Source: Thermoguttaceae bacterium
Lineage (GTDB): Bacteria; Planctomycetota; Planctomycetia; Pirellulales; Thermoguttaceae
Assembly: GCA_017407125.1 (NCBI GenBank)
Contig: JAFQXE010000023.1
Coordinates: 124,001 to 188,000 of the forward strand
Direction: 5' to 3'
Length of the DNA stretch: 64,000 nt
Positions 1 through 8,103 of this stretch are shown here, in pieces (position 1 is the stretch's first letter; each line of letters opens with the position of its first letter). Under the pieces are notes generated by a model, which worked only from the letters and a program-made list of their open reading frames with translations, was not told the DNA's origin and ran no database searches. The position numbers were made by a program, and so were the translations under genes.

Positions 1-217
1 CGCGGGGAAGCCGAGCGGCTTCTTTGGAAACGTGGTTGACGTTGACCTTTGCTCCCTCGTACAGCGGCGCCGCTTCCCGAAGAACCTCCGGCGGATAAAC
101 GCGGCCGTTGCGCGACGTCAGCCCCAAAATCTTAACTCCGGAAATCAAACCGGAATCCAAATCGTTCGTCATCGAACTTGCTTCTCCGGCAGAGAACTCT
201 TTAAAAATCTTTTGCAT
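1..217 (-). CDS. Phage prohead protease-like protein, N-terminal part (cut by window edge)
   Basis: This open frame runs off the left edge of the window. The visible 72 residues begin MQKIFKEFSAGEASS and contain an NGRVYPPEVL stretch followed by a YEGAKVNVNH-type segment, which resembles the start of phage prohead/scaffold proteases that process the capsid. The ATG at 217 is preceded by AAGGA at a normal distance, which fixes the start. It lies downstream of portal and both terminase genes in the same direction, as expected for a head-morphogenesis cluster (portal, protease, major capsid). The protease identity rests on context and on the N-terminal pattern only; the catalytic residues lie outside the window. 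Confidence 0.6.
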   Translation of the reverse strand, partial: MQKIFKEFSAGEASSMTNDLDSGLISGVKILGLTSRNGRVYPPEVLREAAPLYEGAKVNVNHVSKEAARLPR

Positions 218-246
218 AGTAAAGTCCTTGATAAAAGTTGGTGTTT

Positions 247-376
247 ATAGAGCTACTAGCTATTAGCTACTAGCCATTAGCTTTGTTATTTTAGTTTCAG
301 GCTTTAAATATTAACGCTAAGAACTACTAGCAACCAAGCTAAGAGCTAAGAGCTAGGAGCTAGAAGCTAAAAGCTC
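247..376. repeat. Heptamer repeat element, TAGC family, copy 1
   Basis: The gap between portal and the protease gene is filled by 7-nt units. The left arm (247-281) has units of the form NNNTAGC, and the right arm (335-376) has six units of the form NNNGCTA, the reverse complement of the left. The unrepeated middle (about 282-334) matches the middles of the copies at 46593-46707 and 60806-60926. The right arm runs into the last codons and TAG stop of the portal gene (378-380 on the minus strand). Confidence 0.8.
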
Positions 377-377
377 T

Positions 378-1634
378 CTACTGTCTACCGTCTCCCTCGA
401 GATTATTTCGCAGCGCGAATTCCTGCTTGGATAAAACGCCGGCGTCAAAGAGGATTTTGTCCGCCTGGGTTTCTCGCAAACGGTCTCGAACCGCCAGACT
501 GGGCGCGACGGGGTGAATTTCAATTTGACTTAAGACGTCGTGCGGCAACCGACCGGCAGAGCAGGCAACGCGAATAGCGCGCTGAAAGAGCGTTACATCT
601 TCGCAGGACAACTCGTGCTGAAGCCGCTGGAACATGCGGACGGCGGGGCCTTCTGCAACCATCGTCGAGGAGTAGTTCGCGTTCGAGGCGTCGGACGTGA
701 GCATGAATTCCGGCATGACAAGTCGGGCGGCGATAGCTCGCAGTTCTGCTTGCAAGACGGTAACGTATCGTCCGGCGTCGATGGCAGAGACGGGGAACTG
801 GTAGTCGATCGTCGCGGAGGCGTCCAGAATCGTGCCGGGTCCGTAACGGTTGAGCGTCGGACCGAATCCCGGCGCGGCGGCATCGCGTTTGTCGTTGACG
901 AATTTGTCGACTGCCGACTGGCTGGCGCTTTGGTGCTTGCGAATAATCGCGATTGCAGATTGGATTTCCGCGACTATGGACATGTTCCGTAACAGTTTTT
1001 CCGCTCGATAGAGGTTCTTCCGAACAGGGAAAAACAACGGCAGCCCGCGAGGGACAATCGAATCGACGTTGGCTTTTCGGTGCTGAACCTGAGCGTAGGG
1101 AACGTACTGACCGTCAATCCAGTACCCGTGAATCGTCTCCGCGTCGTGCGTGTCAAAGGAAATTCCCATGCGTTCGTTGGGAACGTTGATCAATTGTTCC
1201 GGCGTGCGGACGCGTTCCGGGTCGACGAATCGCAGCCGCGTCATACCGTCAGCGGTGGGGAACAGACGAATAAAGACTTCGCCGTCACGATCCATGCGTC
1301 GGACGATTTCCTGCTGACGCCGATGCCAGTGGTTCATTTCGAGGAACTCATCAAGCCAGGTTTCGACCTGTTCGATAATGCTCGGGCTGGGGTCAGAGTG
1401 CTTTTTCGGGCGAATGGTATACTGATGTCCGCAGCCGACCAGATAGTTGATTCGGTTTTCCAGCGCGTTGACGGCAAACTCGTTGTACAGCGACAGATGT
1501 CGGCAAATGGCGCGAACGGCGTCCAGGTCTTCTTCCCGTTCCAGAGGGGAAAGCGCGTAGTTATCCGCTAACGCCACCCAGCGTTCGTTGTCGTCAAAAA
1601 AAGGCTCGTCGTGAGGAATGAAATTGTACGGCAT
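378..1634 (-). CDS. Phage portal protein
   Basis: This 418-residue protein is probably the portal, the dodecameric ring through which DNA is packed into the prohead. It lies directly downstream of the large terminase, 31 bp away, which is the standard order. The sequence has the features of lambda-like portal proteins: an N-terminal segment describing cell walls of the ring (NALENRINYLVGCG), a FIRLF strand, RFVDPERV, and a late NANYSSTMVAEGP motif that is typical of the family. The ATG at 1634 (MPYNFIPHDEP) is preferred over upstream in-frame starts that would overlap the terminase gene. The final codons and TAG stop are embedded in a heptamer repeat array, so the extreme C-terminus (GDGRQ) may be repeat-derived. 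Confidence 0.8.
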   Translation of the reverse strand: MPYNFIPHDEPFFDDNERWVALADNYALSPLEREEDLDAVRAICRHLSLYNEFAVNALENRINYLVGCGHQYTIRPKKHSDPSPSIIEQVETWLDEFLEMNHWHRRQQEIVRRMDRDGEVFIRLFPTADGMTRLRFVDPERVRTPEQLINVPNERMGISFDTHDAETIHGYWIDGQYVPYAQVQHRKANVDSIVPRGLPLFFPVRKNLYRAEKLLRNMSIVAEIQSAIAIIRKHQSASQSAVDKFVNDKRDAAAPGFGPTLNRYGPGTILDASATIDYQFPVSAIDAGRYVTVLQAELRAIAARLVMPEFMLTSDASNANYSSTMVAEGPAVRMFQRLQHELSCEDVTLFQRAIRVACSAGRLPHDVLSQIEIHPVAPSLAVRDRLRETQADKILFDAGVLSKQEFALRNNLEGDGRQ

Positions 1635-1665
1635 GATAATTGTAACAGTAATGATATTGAGTTTG

Positions 1666-3255
1666 TTATACCGACACGTTGAGCCGGTCGCCCAGCCCGT
1701 CGCCGCCATTGTGCGGCGTGAGGTATTCTCCCGCCAGACGAACCGCCATTTCCAGCGCGTCGGGACCGTCGTCGTGATCGCCGAGGGGGAACTGCTTGAG
1801 CTGTTCGACCAGCAAGCGCGTATCGGGAGTGATGCGGAACCGAATTCGTTTGGCAGAAAACAGCGCGCCGAGCGTGCGGATTCGCGACTGCTTGTTCATC
1901 GTGTTTTTAATCCCGACCGGGTCGACGGGCAGCTTTTGAGCTTGGAATTCCCGAGCGAAGCCGTCTGCAAGGAGCTGCTGGAACTGGTTTGTTTCGATTC
2001 CGAAAACGCTGGGGCGAAACGCCCGATAGAGCTCGATGCCGTCGGAAATAATTGATTCAATCGGACGCCGCTTCAAATCCGCCTGGACGTACAGCAGTCC
2101 ATCGCAGCCAACGGTCAGCATGACAAAGGCGGAATAGTCCCCGCGCTGAGCGTCAGCGCCTTTGCTGGGGTCAAGCGTCATGACCTTGATCTGACTTTGT
2201 AACGGCGCGTCTTCGTACCAGACGGAATCGTCGAAGTAGGATTCCGGCCATTCGCACAGTTCCGGGTTCATGGGCGAATTCTGCTTTTCCCTCTCGAAGG
2301 CGATGTGCCCTTCTTCCGCCCGCATTTTCATCAACGTCAGCAAATCCTCGTTTTCCTGCCAGACGACCTTTGCGCCGTCAAGCATTTCCGATTCGTGAAC
2401 GCGATAAAACTCCTCCGCCTTTTGCTGACGGTCAGGCGATTCCATGTTGAGGTAAAGCTCTTCCCACTGCTCCCAAAGCGACATGTTTTTCGGCCAGCGC
2501 ATGATCGAGGAAAACGTTCGACTGTTCCAGCCGGGGTTTCGCGTTAGCCGCAGCGCGATAGCGTCTGGATGTAACGCGGTCGACAGGCACAGAAAATTCG
2601 TCCTGCTGTTGCCGGCTTTCATAACGGCGCTCTCAAACCAGGACAACGATTTTTCTCTTACGGCAGCGCTGAGGATGTGAGTGTCATTTTGCAAGTCGTC
2701 GCCGATAATCAGGTCTGGACGAATCGCGCCGTGACGCCGCCCGCGGAGTTTCTGCCCCGTTCCAAAGGCTTCGATAACGCAGCCGTTGCCCAGCGTAAGC
2801 GTCGACAGCGTCCAGCGACTTCCCTTCTTTGTTGCTTCGGGATACGCTCTTTTCAATCGAGGGTTGGTTTCCAATTCCTGCTTGACGTTGTTAAGGTGAG
2901 TCTGCGCCTGACGGCGCGTGTCGGACAGAATCCAAATGTATTTTGCTTTTCCTTCCAGCGCCATTCGGAGTGGGAACGCCAGCGTTCCCAGGGTTGACTT
3001 CGCACCGCCGCGCGGACCTAAAACGTTGAGCCGACGTCCCGTTTGGACGGACATTTCGTCCAGTTTTTTGCCCAGCCATTGGTGCATAATCGACGGCGGG
3101 AGAGCAAAGTGATCCGGCAGGTATTGACGTCCCCATTCCAGAAGCGGCTGATTGGCTTCCGCTTTTCGCTCGCTTTGCCGCTGGAGTCGATGAGCGGCTA
3201 TGAGTTTGCTCCTCAATTTGAGAGCCAGCAGGGAAAAGCAATAGTCAACGTCCAT
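1666..3255 (-). CDS. Phage terminase large subunit
   Basis: A 529-residue packaging motor and headful nuclease. The N-terminal ATPase has a Walker A motif GPRGGAKST (residues 80-88) and a Walker B strand DLIIGDD (181-187). The C-terminal RNase H-like nuclease shows its acidic residues in MTLDPSKG, GIETN and HDDGPDAL. Its length is normal for TerL. The ATG at 3255 follows the small-terminase-like gene by 28 bp. Together with portal downstream, this identifies the region as the packaging module of a tailed prophage. Confidence 0.93.
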   Translation of the reverse strand: MDVDYCFSLLALKLRSKLIAAHRLQRQSERKAEANQPLLEWGRQYLPDHFALPPSIMHQWLGKKLDEMSVQTGRRLNVLGPRGGAKSTLGTLAFPLRMALEGKAKYIWILSDTRRQAQTHLNNVKQELETNPRLKRAYPEATKKGSRWTLSTLTLGNGCVIEAFGTGQKLRGRRHGAIRPDLIIGDDLQNDTHILSAAVREKSLSWFESAVMKAGNSRTNFLCLSTALHPDAIALRLTRNPGWNSRTFSSIMRWPKNMSLWEQWEELYLNMESPDRQQKAEEFYRVHESEMLDGAKVVWQENEDLLTLMKMRAEEGHIAFEREKQNSPMNPELCEWPESYFDDSVWYEDAPLQSQIKVMTLDPSKGADAQRGDYSAFVMLTVGCDGLLYVQADLKRRPIESIISDGIELYRAFRPSVFGIETNQFQQLLADGFAREFQAQKLPVDPVGIKNTMNKQSRIRTLGALFSAKRIRFRITPDTRLLVEQLKQFPLGDHDDGPDALEMAVRLAGEYLTPHNGGDGLGDRLNVSV

Positions 3256-3283
3256 CTGAAAGGGAATTCTGTAACGCTAAAAA

Positions 3284-3730
3284 TTATTTCTTGTCGTCTT
3301 CGCCCAGCGCGGCAATCGTTTCCATACGAATCACGTCGAGCTTTTTAAGCAGTCCTTTCCGCTGAACCGCGGCAGGACATTCCTCAATTAAAAGTGTAAC
3401 AATCCTGTTCAACAGCGTATCGAGCAGCCCGGCAGGAATAACGTCCGGCTTTTTCTTGAGGAATTCCTGCGGCGATTTCCGTTCCAGCAGCCAGGCAGAC
3501 GCTCGCCAGTTCTTTTCCTGTTTGGCGGCGTTGAACATGTTTTTAATGGACTCGATTTCCAGGTTCGCTTCCGCCCGACGCAGCTTTTCGGCAAAGTCTG
3601 GATTATTTTGAGCCAGCTCGTCAATCGCCTTTTGAGTGCAGTTTACGTATCGCGCCGCCGTCCTTCTGGAACATCCTACCGACAGCAGCGCCAGTATTTC
3701 TCGTTGTTTGATTTCTGAAATAGGTTTCAT
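3284..3730 (-). CDS. Probable phage terminase small subunit (HTH protein)
   Basis: This 148-residue protein sits immediately upstream of TerL. Its N-terminal part (REILALLSVGCSRRTAARYV) is a helix-turn-helix of the type used by small terminase subunits to bind the packaging site, followed by a helical charged region. The ATG at 3730 is preferred; a TTG at 3757 is in frame but lies inside an inverted repeat. The small-terminase call depends on position, size and the HTH. A DNA-binding phage regulator is the alternative. Confidence 0.65.
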   Translation of the reverse strand: MKPISEIKQREILALLSVGCSRRTAARYVNCTQKAIDELAQNNPDFAEKLRRAEANLEIESIKNMFNAAKQEKNWRASAWLLERKSPQEFLKKKPDVIPAGLLDTLLNRIVTLLIEECPAAVQRKGLLKKLDVIRMETIAALGEDDKK

Positions 3731-3750
3731 GAATAGCAGAATTTGTATAG

Positions 3751-3772
3751 CTGTCAAACGAACGCTTGACAG
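3751..3772. promoter_or_regulatory. Inverted repeat CTGTCAA-8-TTGACAG upstream of terminase genes
   Basis: Perfect 7-bp arms, separated by 8 bp, lie just upstream of the small terminase start and after the ATPase-GNAT stop. It could be an operator or a hairpin between transcription units. The half-site TTGACA also occurs in the inverted repeat at 7088-7102, but there the arms point the other way, so shared recognition is uncertain. Confidence 0.45.
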
Positions 3773-3799
3773 AATTTTTCGAAGAAAATGAAGTTCTCG

Positions 3800-4882
3800 T
3801 TACCCGATATACTCAAAGCTGACAACGGCTCTGCCCATCGAGGATTTGTATCCTTTGCAAAAGTTGTCGATTCGTTTTGACCCCGTCTGCTTGACGCCGA
3901 CAGCGCGCCAGAGGGGACTGTGCTTGCAATGTCCAACCACGCACGGGTGGCTGGCGGTGAGGTTGATTCGCGTTCCAGCGGATCGATAAATGTTGGCGAC
4001 CGCTTCGGTCATTTTCATTCCGATACCCAAGCCTTGATAGTCTGGAAGAACGACCAGACGCGTGAATCGCTTTCGATTCTTCTGACCGATCAGCGGCAAG
4101 ACGGCTGCGAACCCGACGGGCTTGTCGTCCAGAATCGCCATGTACGAAATTGACATCGGGGACAGGCTTCCGCTTAAATAATGATGTTTCTTAAACAGCT
4201 CCCAAGCCGAGTTTTTGCAACGAATGACATCGAACTTGATTGGCTCGCGCCGAAGACGCCTCCGTTCCAGCCGACCATCGGCCATGTCCAGAACCCAGTC
4301 CGCTTCGAGCCATTTTGCCGTGTCGTAATGACATGTAACAGCCAGGAATCGACGTTTAATCAGACCAGATCGAATGTTCTTTGCCAGCGCAACGCAGGAC
4401 GCCATCGCGACGGTGCGGTCGACAACCGACGTAAACTCGTCAAAGACCAGCAGCGGCGTTTTTTCTTCTTTCGCCTCGCCCAGAGCCAGCGCGATTGCCA
4501 GGTCGCAGCGGAATTTCTCGCCGTTGGAAAGTATCGAATACGGCTTAATCCAGCTGGGCGGAGAACTGAACCCGACCGTATTAAACAGACGGATGATTTC
4601 TTTTATCGGCATCTTCTCCGGGAAAGCGTCCAGAACCGACTGCGATTCCGGCCAGTTGAACCCGGTGAACAGCGAGTTGCCGTACACCCGCCGGGCAACG
4701 GAGCTTTTCCCGCTGCCCGACGGACCGACAATAAGCCCTATTTGCCAGTTCTCCGACAGCGTCGGCGGGTCGTCCAGTTCAAAGCGCTGCTGCGCTTTCT
4801 TCTGTAACGGGACGTCGAACATGCCCTCTATTTGATGAATCCGAAACGAGTCGTAGATCGGACATTCAAGCGTAAAATTCAT
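3800..4882 (-). CDS. ABC-type ATPase fused to a GNAT acetyltransferase (phage)
   Basis: A 360-residue two-domain protein. Residues about 40-205 form an ABC-class ATPase: Walker A GPSGSGKSS (53-61), signature ILSNGEKFRCDLA, Walker B LLVFDEFTS and a switch His in VTCHYD. Residues about 215-340 resemble a GNAT acyltransferase, with RLVVLPDYQGLGIGMKM as the acetyl-CoA-binding stretch. It has no membrane segments, so it is not a transporter. It lies 19 bp after a ParB-like gene in the phage cluster. Phages that modify their DNA bases, such as Mu with the GNAT-like Mom protein, suggest a role in DNA modification or protection, but that is inference. Ribosomal or protein acetylation is also possible. 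Confidence 0.75.
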   Translation of the reverse strand: MNFTLECPIYDSFRIHQIEGMFDVPLQKKAQQRFELDDPPTLSENWQIGLIVGPSGSGKSSVARRVYGNSLFTGFNWPESQSVLDAFPEKMPIKEIIRLFNTVGFSSPPSWIKPYSILSNGEKFRCDLAIALALGEAKEEKTPLLVFDEFTSVVDRTVAMASCVALAKNIRSGLIKRRFLAVTCHYDTAKWLEADWVLDMADGRLERRRLRREPIKFDVIRCKNSAWELFKKHHYLSGSLSPMSISYMAILDDKPVGFAAVLPLIGQKNRKRFTRLVVLPDYQGLGIGMKMTEAVANIYRSAGTRINLTASHPCVVGHCKHSPLWRAVGVKQTGSKRIDNFCKGYKSSMGRAVVSFEYIG

Positions 4883-4901
4883 GGATTGTTACGAATTCAA
4901 T

Positions 4902-5468
4902 TTACAAATTCAATAATTTACAGTTGAGGCCTTCCTGCTGGAACCGTTCAAAGAGTTCTTTCTGTTCCTCTTCTCCGTCACAGACTATAAGAATCTGAAA
5001 CAGTTCCGGAACGGCGACTTCGTCTGGCGTTTTGAGTTCGTTGTCGAGGTTGTCCAGCGGCTCGGTATTGTTTTCGAGCATGGAATTGACCAGATTCCGA
5101 ACGGCTTCGTTTTGCGTCTCGAGGTTGGCGGTCAATTCTCTGAGCAATTCCTCGTCCGTTCCCGCCATGGCGGAAAGCGGGTCCAGCAATGCCAGGAGTT
5201 TGTCGGCTTCCTTCTCGTCCAGGTCGACGACCAGAACCGGGACGTCCTGATCCGGCGTCGTTTCCGCTCTTAAATGCCCGTCGATGAGCATGTATTTCCC
5301 GTCGTCGGTTTTACGAGCCAACAGAGCGTCGGCATAGCCGATTTCCGCTAAAACTCCCTTGAGCGCGTCTTTTTGGCTGTCTGGATGAGTTCGCCAGTTT
5401 TTGGGATTGGGAACGAGGTCTTTCGCCTTGACGTAAATGAGTTCTTTAATTCGATTTTTTATCTGCAT
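4902..5468 (-). CDS. ParB/sulfiredoxin-fold phage protein
   Basis: This 188-residue protein begins with a ParB N-terminal-like domain (about residues 10-95): VKAKDLVPNPKNWRTHP, then the signature LIDGHLRAE, then VPVLVVDLDEKEADKLLALLD. It lacks a recognisable ParB DNA-binding HTH and ends in a short helical and acidic tail. Stand-alone ParB-fold proteins are common next to phage terminases, where they may act as CTP- or ATP-dependent enzymes or nucleases. It is transcribed directly into the ATPase-GNAT gene, which suggests a functional pair. Confidence 0.78.
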   Translation of the reverse strand: MQIKNRIKELIYVKAKDLVPNPKNWRTHPDSQKDALKGVLAEIGYADALLARKTDDGKYMLIDGHLRAETTPDQDVPVLVVDLDEKEADKLLALLDPLSAMAGTDEELLRELTANLETQNEAVRNLVNSMLENNTEPLDNLDNELKTPDEVAVPELFQILIVCDGEEEQKELFERFQQEGLNCKLLNL

Positions 5469-5501
5469 AATCTGTTACAACGCTTATTTTGATGAGACGC
5501 T

Positions 5502-6491
5502 TTAGGAATTATTGACGGATACAATCAAAACTCGTTTTATTACAAACAGCCAGACGATTACCGCCCAGGGCAGAGTAACGATAATCCAGATTGCAATCCA
5601 CGACAGCCAATCCCAAAAGCGGGACGCAACGTTAGGTTCGTTTACAGGTTGTACATCAGGTTCATTCAGTCCAAGACCTTCAAGAATTTCGTCGCCCAAA
5701 GACGGTTCAGGGAGCGTCTGTTCAGGTTTTGGCATCGTTGGAGGCGGAATTTTTGAAATTTGTTCTTGATCTGGTTTTGGTTTTCGTTCCGGGATAGCGG
5801 ACTGCAAAAAGTAGGCGATTCGTCCGATTTGCGAACCGTAGAGACACTGATTGTCTGATCCCCACAGCGTCGCAACGAGTTCTCCAGATTCATTGAATAC
5901 TCCGCCGCCGGAATCGCCAAAGCGAACGGTTGCGCCTTTGCGGTCGTACATTGCCTGAAGCGTGTCTCGGGCGTCGGCTCCCTTAACCTGAACGTATCCT
6001 TTAACGGTCGCGACTGTTACTTTAAAAATCCCTGTTGGACCGTATCCGGCTGCGTAAACCCGAGCGCCGGGCAGGGGAATAGTCGCAGTCAACTTCACGG
6101 GAACAGCGCCAGAGGGAAGCGCGCCGGGAATCGACATGTCCAGAAACGCGAGATCGTATTCTCTGTCAATTGCCAGAGGCTGCACGGGACGTCCAATTTG
6201 TTTGGAGAACTGTACGGTCGCATAGTCGGTTTCATTTTCAAACAGGTGAGCGCATGTTAGCAAATACACTCGATTCTGATAATAAATAAGCGTGCCGGAA
6301 CCGTAGCTGTTTGTTTTTGAGGAAACGACGGCAACCCTGACAATCGACTGATTTATTTCTGACGGATAACAACTTCCGCCGGAACAAATCACGCCCATTT
6401 GAATTACGCCGTAATCGGATTCCGCGCAGAGGCTGCTGGCGGAATGCAATAGAATAAGGCTTGTAACGGCAATTAGTAGGCTTTTGTTCAT
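5502..6491 (-). CDS. Secreted or membrane-anchored trypsin-like serine protease
   Basis: A 329-residue protein with an N-terminal signal peptide ending near SSLCA (residue 23). The chymotrypsin-fold triad is visible: His82 in LLTCAHLF, Asp113 in REYDLAFLD and Ser194 in FGDSGGGVF. A proline-rich linker (about 235-280) leads to a C-terminal hydrophobic segment (about 290-320), so the protease domain is probably displayed outside the cytoplasmic membrane. No PDZ domain is seen, which separates it from DegP. It sits inside the prophage transcription unit, 33 bp before the ParB-like gene, where a host-envelope protease is unexpected. It may be a lysogenic conversion (moron) gene. Confidence 0.85.
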   Translation of the reverse strand: MNKSLLIAVTSLILLHSASSLCAESDYGVIQMGVICSGGSCYPSEINQSIVRVAVVSSKTNSYGSGTLIYYQNRVYLLTCAHLFENETDYATVQFSKQIGRPVQPLAIDREYDLAFLDMSIPGALPSGAVPVKLTATIPLPGARVYAAGYGPTGIFKVTVATVKGYVQVKGADARDTLQAMYDRKGATVRFGDSGGGVFNESGELVATLWGSDNQCLYGSQIGRIAYFLQSAIPERKPKPDQEQISKIPPPTMPKPEQTLPEPSLGDEILEGLGLNEPDVQPVNEPNVASRFWDWLSWIAIWIIVTLPWAVIVWLFVIKRVLIVSVNNS

Positions 6492-6580
6492 TCGAAAAGA
6501 ATTGGGAAGGTTAAAAAAAGTGCTGAGTAAGGAATGAGATAATTATGGAAGTTGAATTATCAATGTGATGCAAGCGTCTT

Positions 6581-7062
6581 CTATTTAACTGCAAATTCTG
6601 AATCGTATAATTCTCTTTGAGCGGCTTCGGCTTCTTTTCGGCGGCGAATGACTTCGTAACGTTTTCGTTCCGCTGGACGAAGACAAAGAGTATTGACAAC
6701 GTCGCGGCGATTGCGTTGATCTTGTCCCATTGATTGAAGCATTTGTATTACTTCCGATTCCGAATATGATTCCGTTTCGACTGGCTGGTCGCAAAGCTGA
6801 TTGTATTGTTTGGTCAGACAGGCTTTGCATGGCAGAGCGCATAAAGCTCCGCAGGTTGGACAGCGTCCGAATTTAGTATGTTCTGTAACAGGAGCCTGAA
6901 TTATTTTTGCAAGACGTTGGGCAATTGACGGTCTTCGTTGAACAATCGTCATCATACGTCGGACAGCGTTTCGGGACGCGCCGGTTTGCCGACAAATTTC
7001 CGTTTCTGACATCCCTGACTTCGTCAGCCTGACTATTTTCTTTTTGACTTCTGGAAGAAGCA
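6581..7062 (-). CDS. HTH and zinc-ribbon phage regulator
   Basis: A 160-residue protein starting at the ATG at 7062, which has AAGGAG exactly 6 nt upstream; the longer open frame to 7102 would start inside an inverted repeat and is not preferred. Residues about 1-40 (IVRLTKSGMSETEICRQTGA) form a resolvase/transposase-like helix-turn-helix. A CPTCG...CKAC pair of cysteine knuckles (about 65-85) suggests a zinc ribbon. The C-terminus is helical and charged. It is the first gene of the prophage transcription unit, and its leader carries inverted repeats, so autoregulation is likely. Its target is unknown. Confidence 0.65.
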
Positions 7063-7087
7063 TTCTGATCTCCTTATCAACTGGTTT

Positions 7088-7138
7088 TTGACAACCTGTC
7101 AACAGCGGCGTTTGTTTTCCATGTCAGTTAAAACTGAC
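7088..7138. promoter_or_regulatory. Two operator-like inverted repeats in the leader of the prophage unit
   Basis: TTGACA-3-TGTCAA (7088-7102) and GTCAGTT-2-AACTGAC (7123-7138) are both perfect. They lie between the predicted transcription start and the regulator gene at 7062. They may bind the HTH protein or form leader hairpins. Confidence 0.5.
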
Positions 7139-7164
7139 TTTTGCTGTCGGCTTGCTCATAACGC

Positions 7165-7198
7165 GGAACAATATACCATGCAAGTGTTCCAATTGCAA
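7165..7198 (-). promoter_or_regulatory. Sigma-70 type promoter of the prophage unit with overlapping inverted repeat
   Basis: On the minus strand, TTGCAA (7193-7198) and TATATT (7170-7175) are separated by 17 bp. GGAACA-14-TGTTCC (7165-7190) forms a perfect 6-bp inverted repeat that overlaps the -10 box, the position expected for a repressor operator. Confidence 0.5.
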
Positions 7199-7292
7199 GC
7201 AAAAAAAGGTACAAAAATTTTTAAAAAGTCAAAATTTTTTCTTTCCAGTTTATGCTGATAGCATCAAATAGAGATTAAATGAATTCGAGCGA

Positions 7293-7898
7293 TCAAGAAA
7301 CAAAAGAAATAATTGTTACAAAAAACAGAATTGCAGAAAGCAATAAAAGAATGATTGACAGCCAGTTTCTCGAAACAGGCGTTTGTTTCAATTCGGCTTT
7401 CAAAAGACATTTCAGTCTTCGCCATCGAAGACGACTGGAATATCTTTCGTTGGAAACGAGCGTAACGTTTTTTAATCCTGAGACGTATTCCAGATGAATA
7501 TCCAAACCCTGTTGTGGCATATATAAGCTGTCGCCCGCCCATGCTGAATTCTCGTCAAGACGCATGGCGATTTTTTCTAAAATCTCTTTCAGTTGTTCTT
7601 TATCGATATTATAAACAATCAAACGCGGTCGGCTGTAGAGAATTACCAACATGGATATCAGGAAATACAGGATTGCAAGGATAAGCCAGATGTACGTCCC
7701 GAATCGAATTGCCGCATTGACAGGGAAGAACAGATTCATTGGACCGACGAAGACCATTCCCGAAACCGCAGCGCACAATAACGCCATATCCGCGTCGCCG
7801 CTGAGAATAAATGGTCGGCGCGACGCGTGAATCATTCCCAATGCAAGGAAATAAACCGCAAGAGGAACTAACGACAGACATATTGAGTATGCGTTCAT
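7293..7898 (-). CDS. Hypothetical membrane protein
   Basis: A protein of about 201 residues with hydrophobic segments at the N-terminus (SICLSLVPLAVYFLAL), in the middle (two around MALLCAAVSGMVF and IWLILAILYFLISM) and at the C-terminus (SIILLLLSAILFFV). This suggests four membrane spans with a cytoplasmic or external middle domain of about 80 residues. No family was recognised. The ATG at 7898 is chosen over a TTG at 7934. It lies between the prophage and rpoD, just outside the phage promoter region, and could be the first host gene. Confidence 0.5.
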   Translation of the reverse strand: MNAYSICLSLVPLAVYFLALGMIHASRRPFILSGDADMALLCAAVSGMVFVGPMNLFFPVNAAIRFGTYIWLILAILYFLISMLVILYSRPRLIVYNIDKEQLKEILEKIAMRLDENSAWAGDSLYMPQQGLDIHLEYVSGLKNVTLVSNERYSSRLRWRRLKCLLKAELKQTPVSRNWLSIILLLLSAILFFVTIISFVS

Positions 7899-7948
7899 AA
7901 AGTTTATTGTACAATTCAGAACGCAGTTCGTCAAGGGGAGCCGCTGGT

Positions 7949-7983
7949 TTAGTTAGGAATTAGGAGTGAGGAGGGAGGAGTTG
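7949..7983. repeat. Heptamer array, GGAGTNA family
   Basis: Five consecutive 7-nt units of the TTAGGAG type (GGAATTA, GGAGTGA, GGAGGGA and so on). It is immediately followed by an array of a different word, at 7989. Confidence 0.7.
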
Positions 7984-7988
7984 AAAAA

Positions 7989-8023
7989 ATTATCAATTAG
8001 CAATTAGCAATTAGCAATTATGA
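7989..8023. repeat. Heptamer array, ATTAGCA family
   Basis: Five 7-nt units: ATTATCA, ATTAGCA three times, ATTATGA. The same word recurs at 58854-58930. Here only one arm is present, before the rpoD terminator. Confidence 0.75.
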
Positions 8024-8040
8024 ATGCAGAACGTCTGTAC

Positions 8041-8072
8041 AAAAAAACCGGGGAGCGGTTGCTTCCCGGTTT
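8041..8072 (-). terminator. Rho-independent terminator of rpoD
   Basis: AAAACCGGG (8043-8051) pairs with CCCGGTTTT (8064-8072), and an inner AGC/GCT extends the stem to a 4-nt loop. Read on the minus strand, the hairpin is followed by seven Ts, 32 bp after the rpoD stop. Confidence 0.85.
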
Positions 8073-8103
8073 TAAGCTTTGTTGTGTTCAAATCGATGAA
8101 AAC

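Noticed and set aside
247..376. Possible CRISPR array
   Set aside because: The units are 7 nt with no spacers of constant length, form complementary arms, and no cas genes are present.
3284..3757. Longer small-terminase frame with TTG start
   Set aside because: The TTG lies inside an inverted repeat; the ATG at 3730 gives a normal N-terminus.
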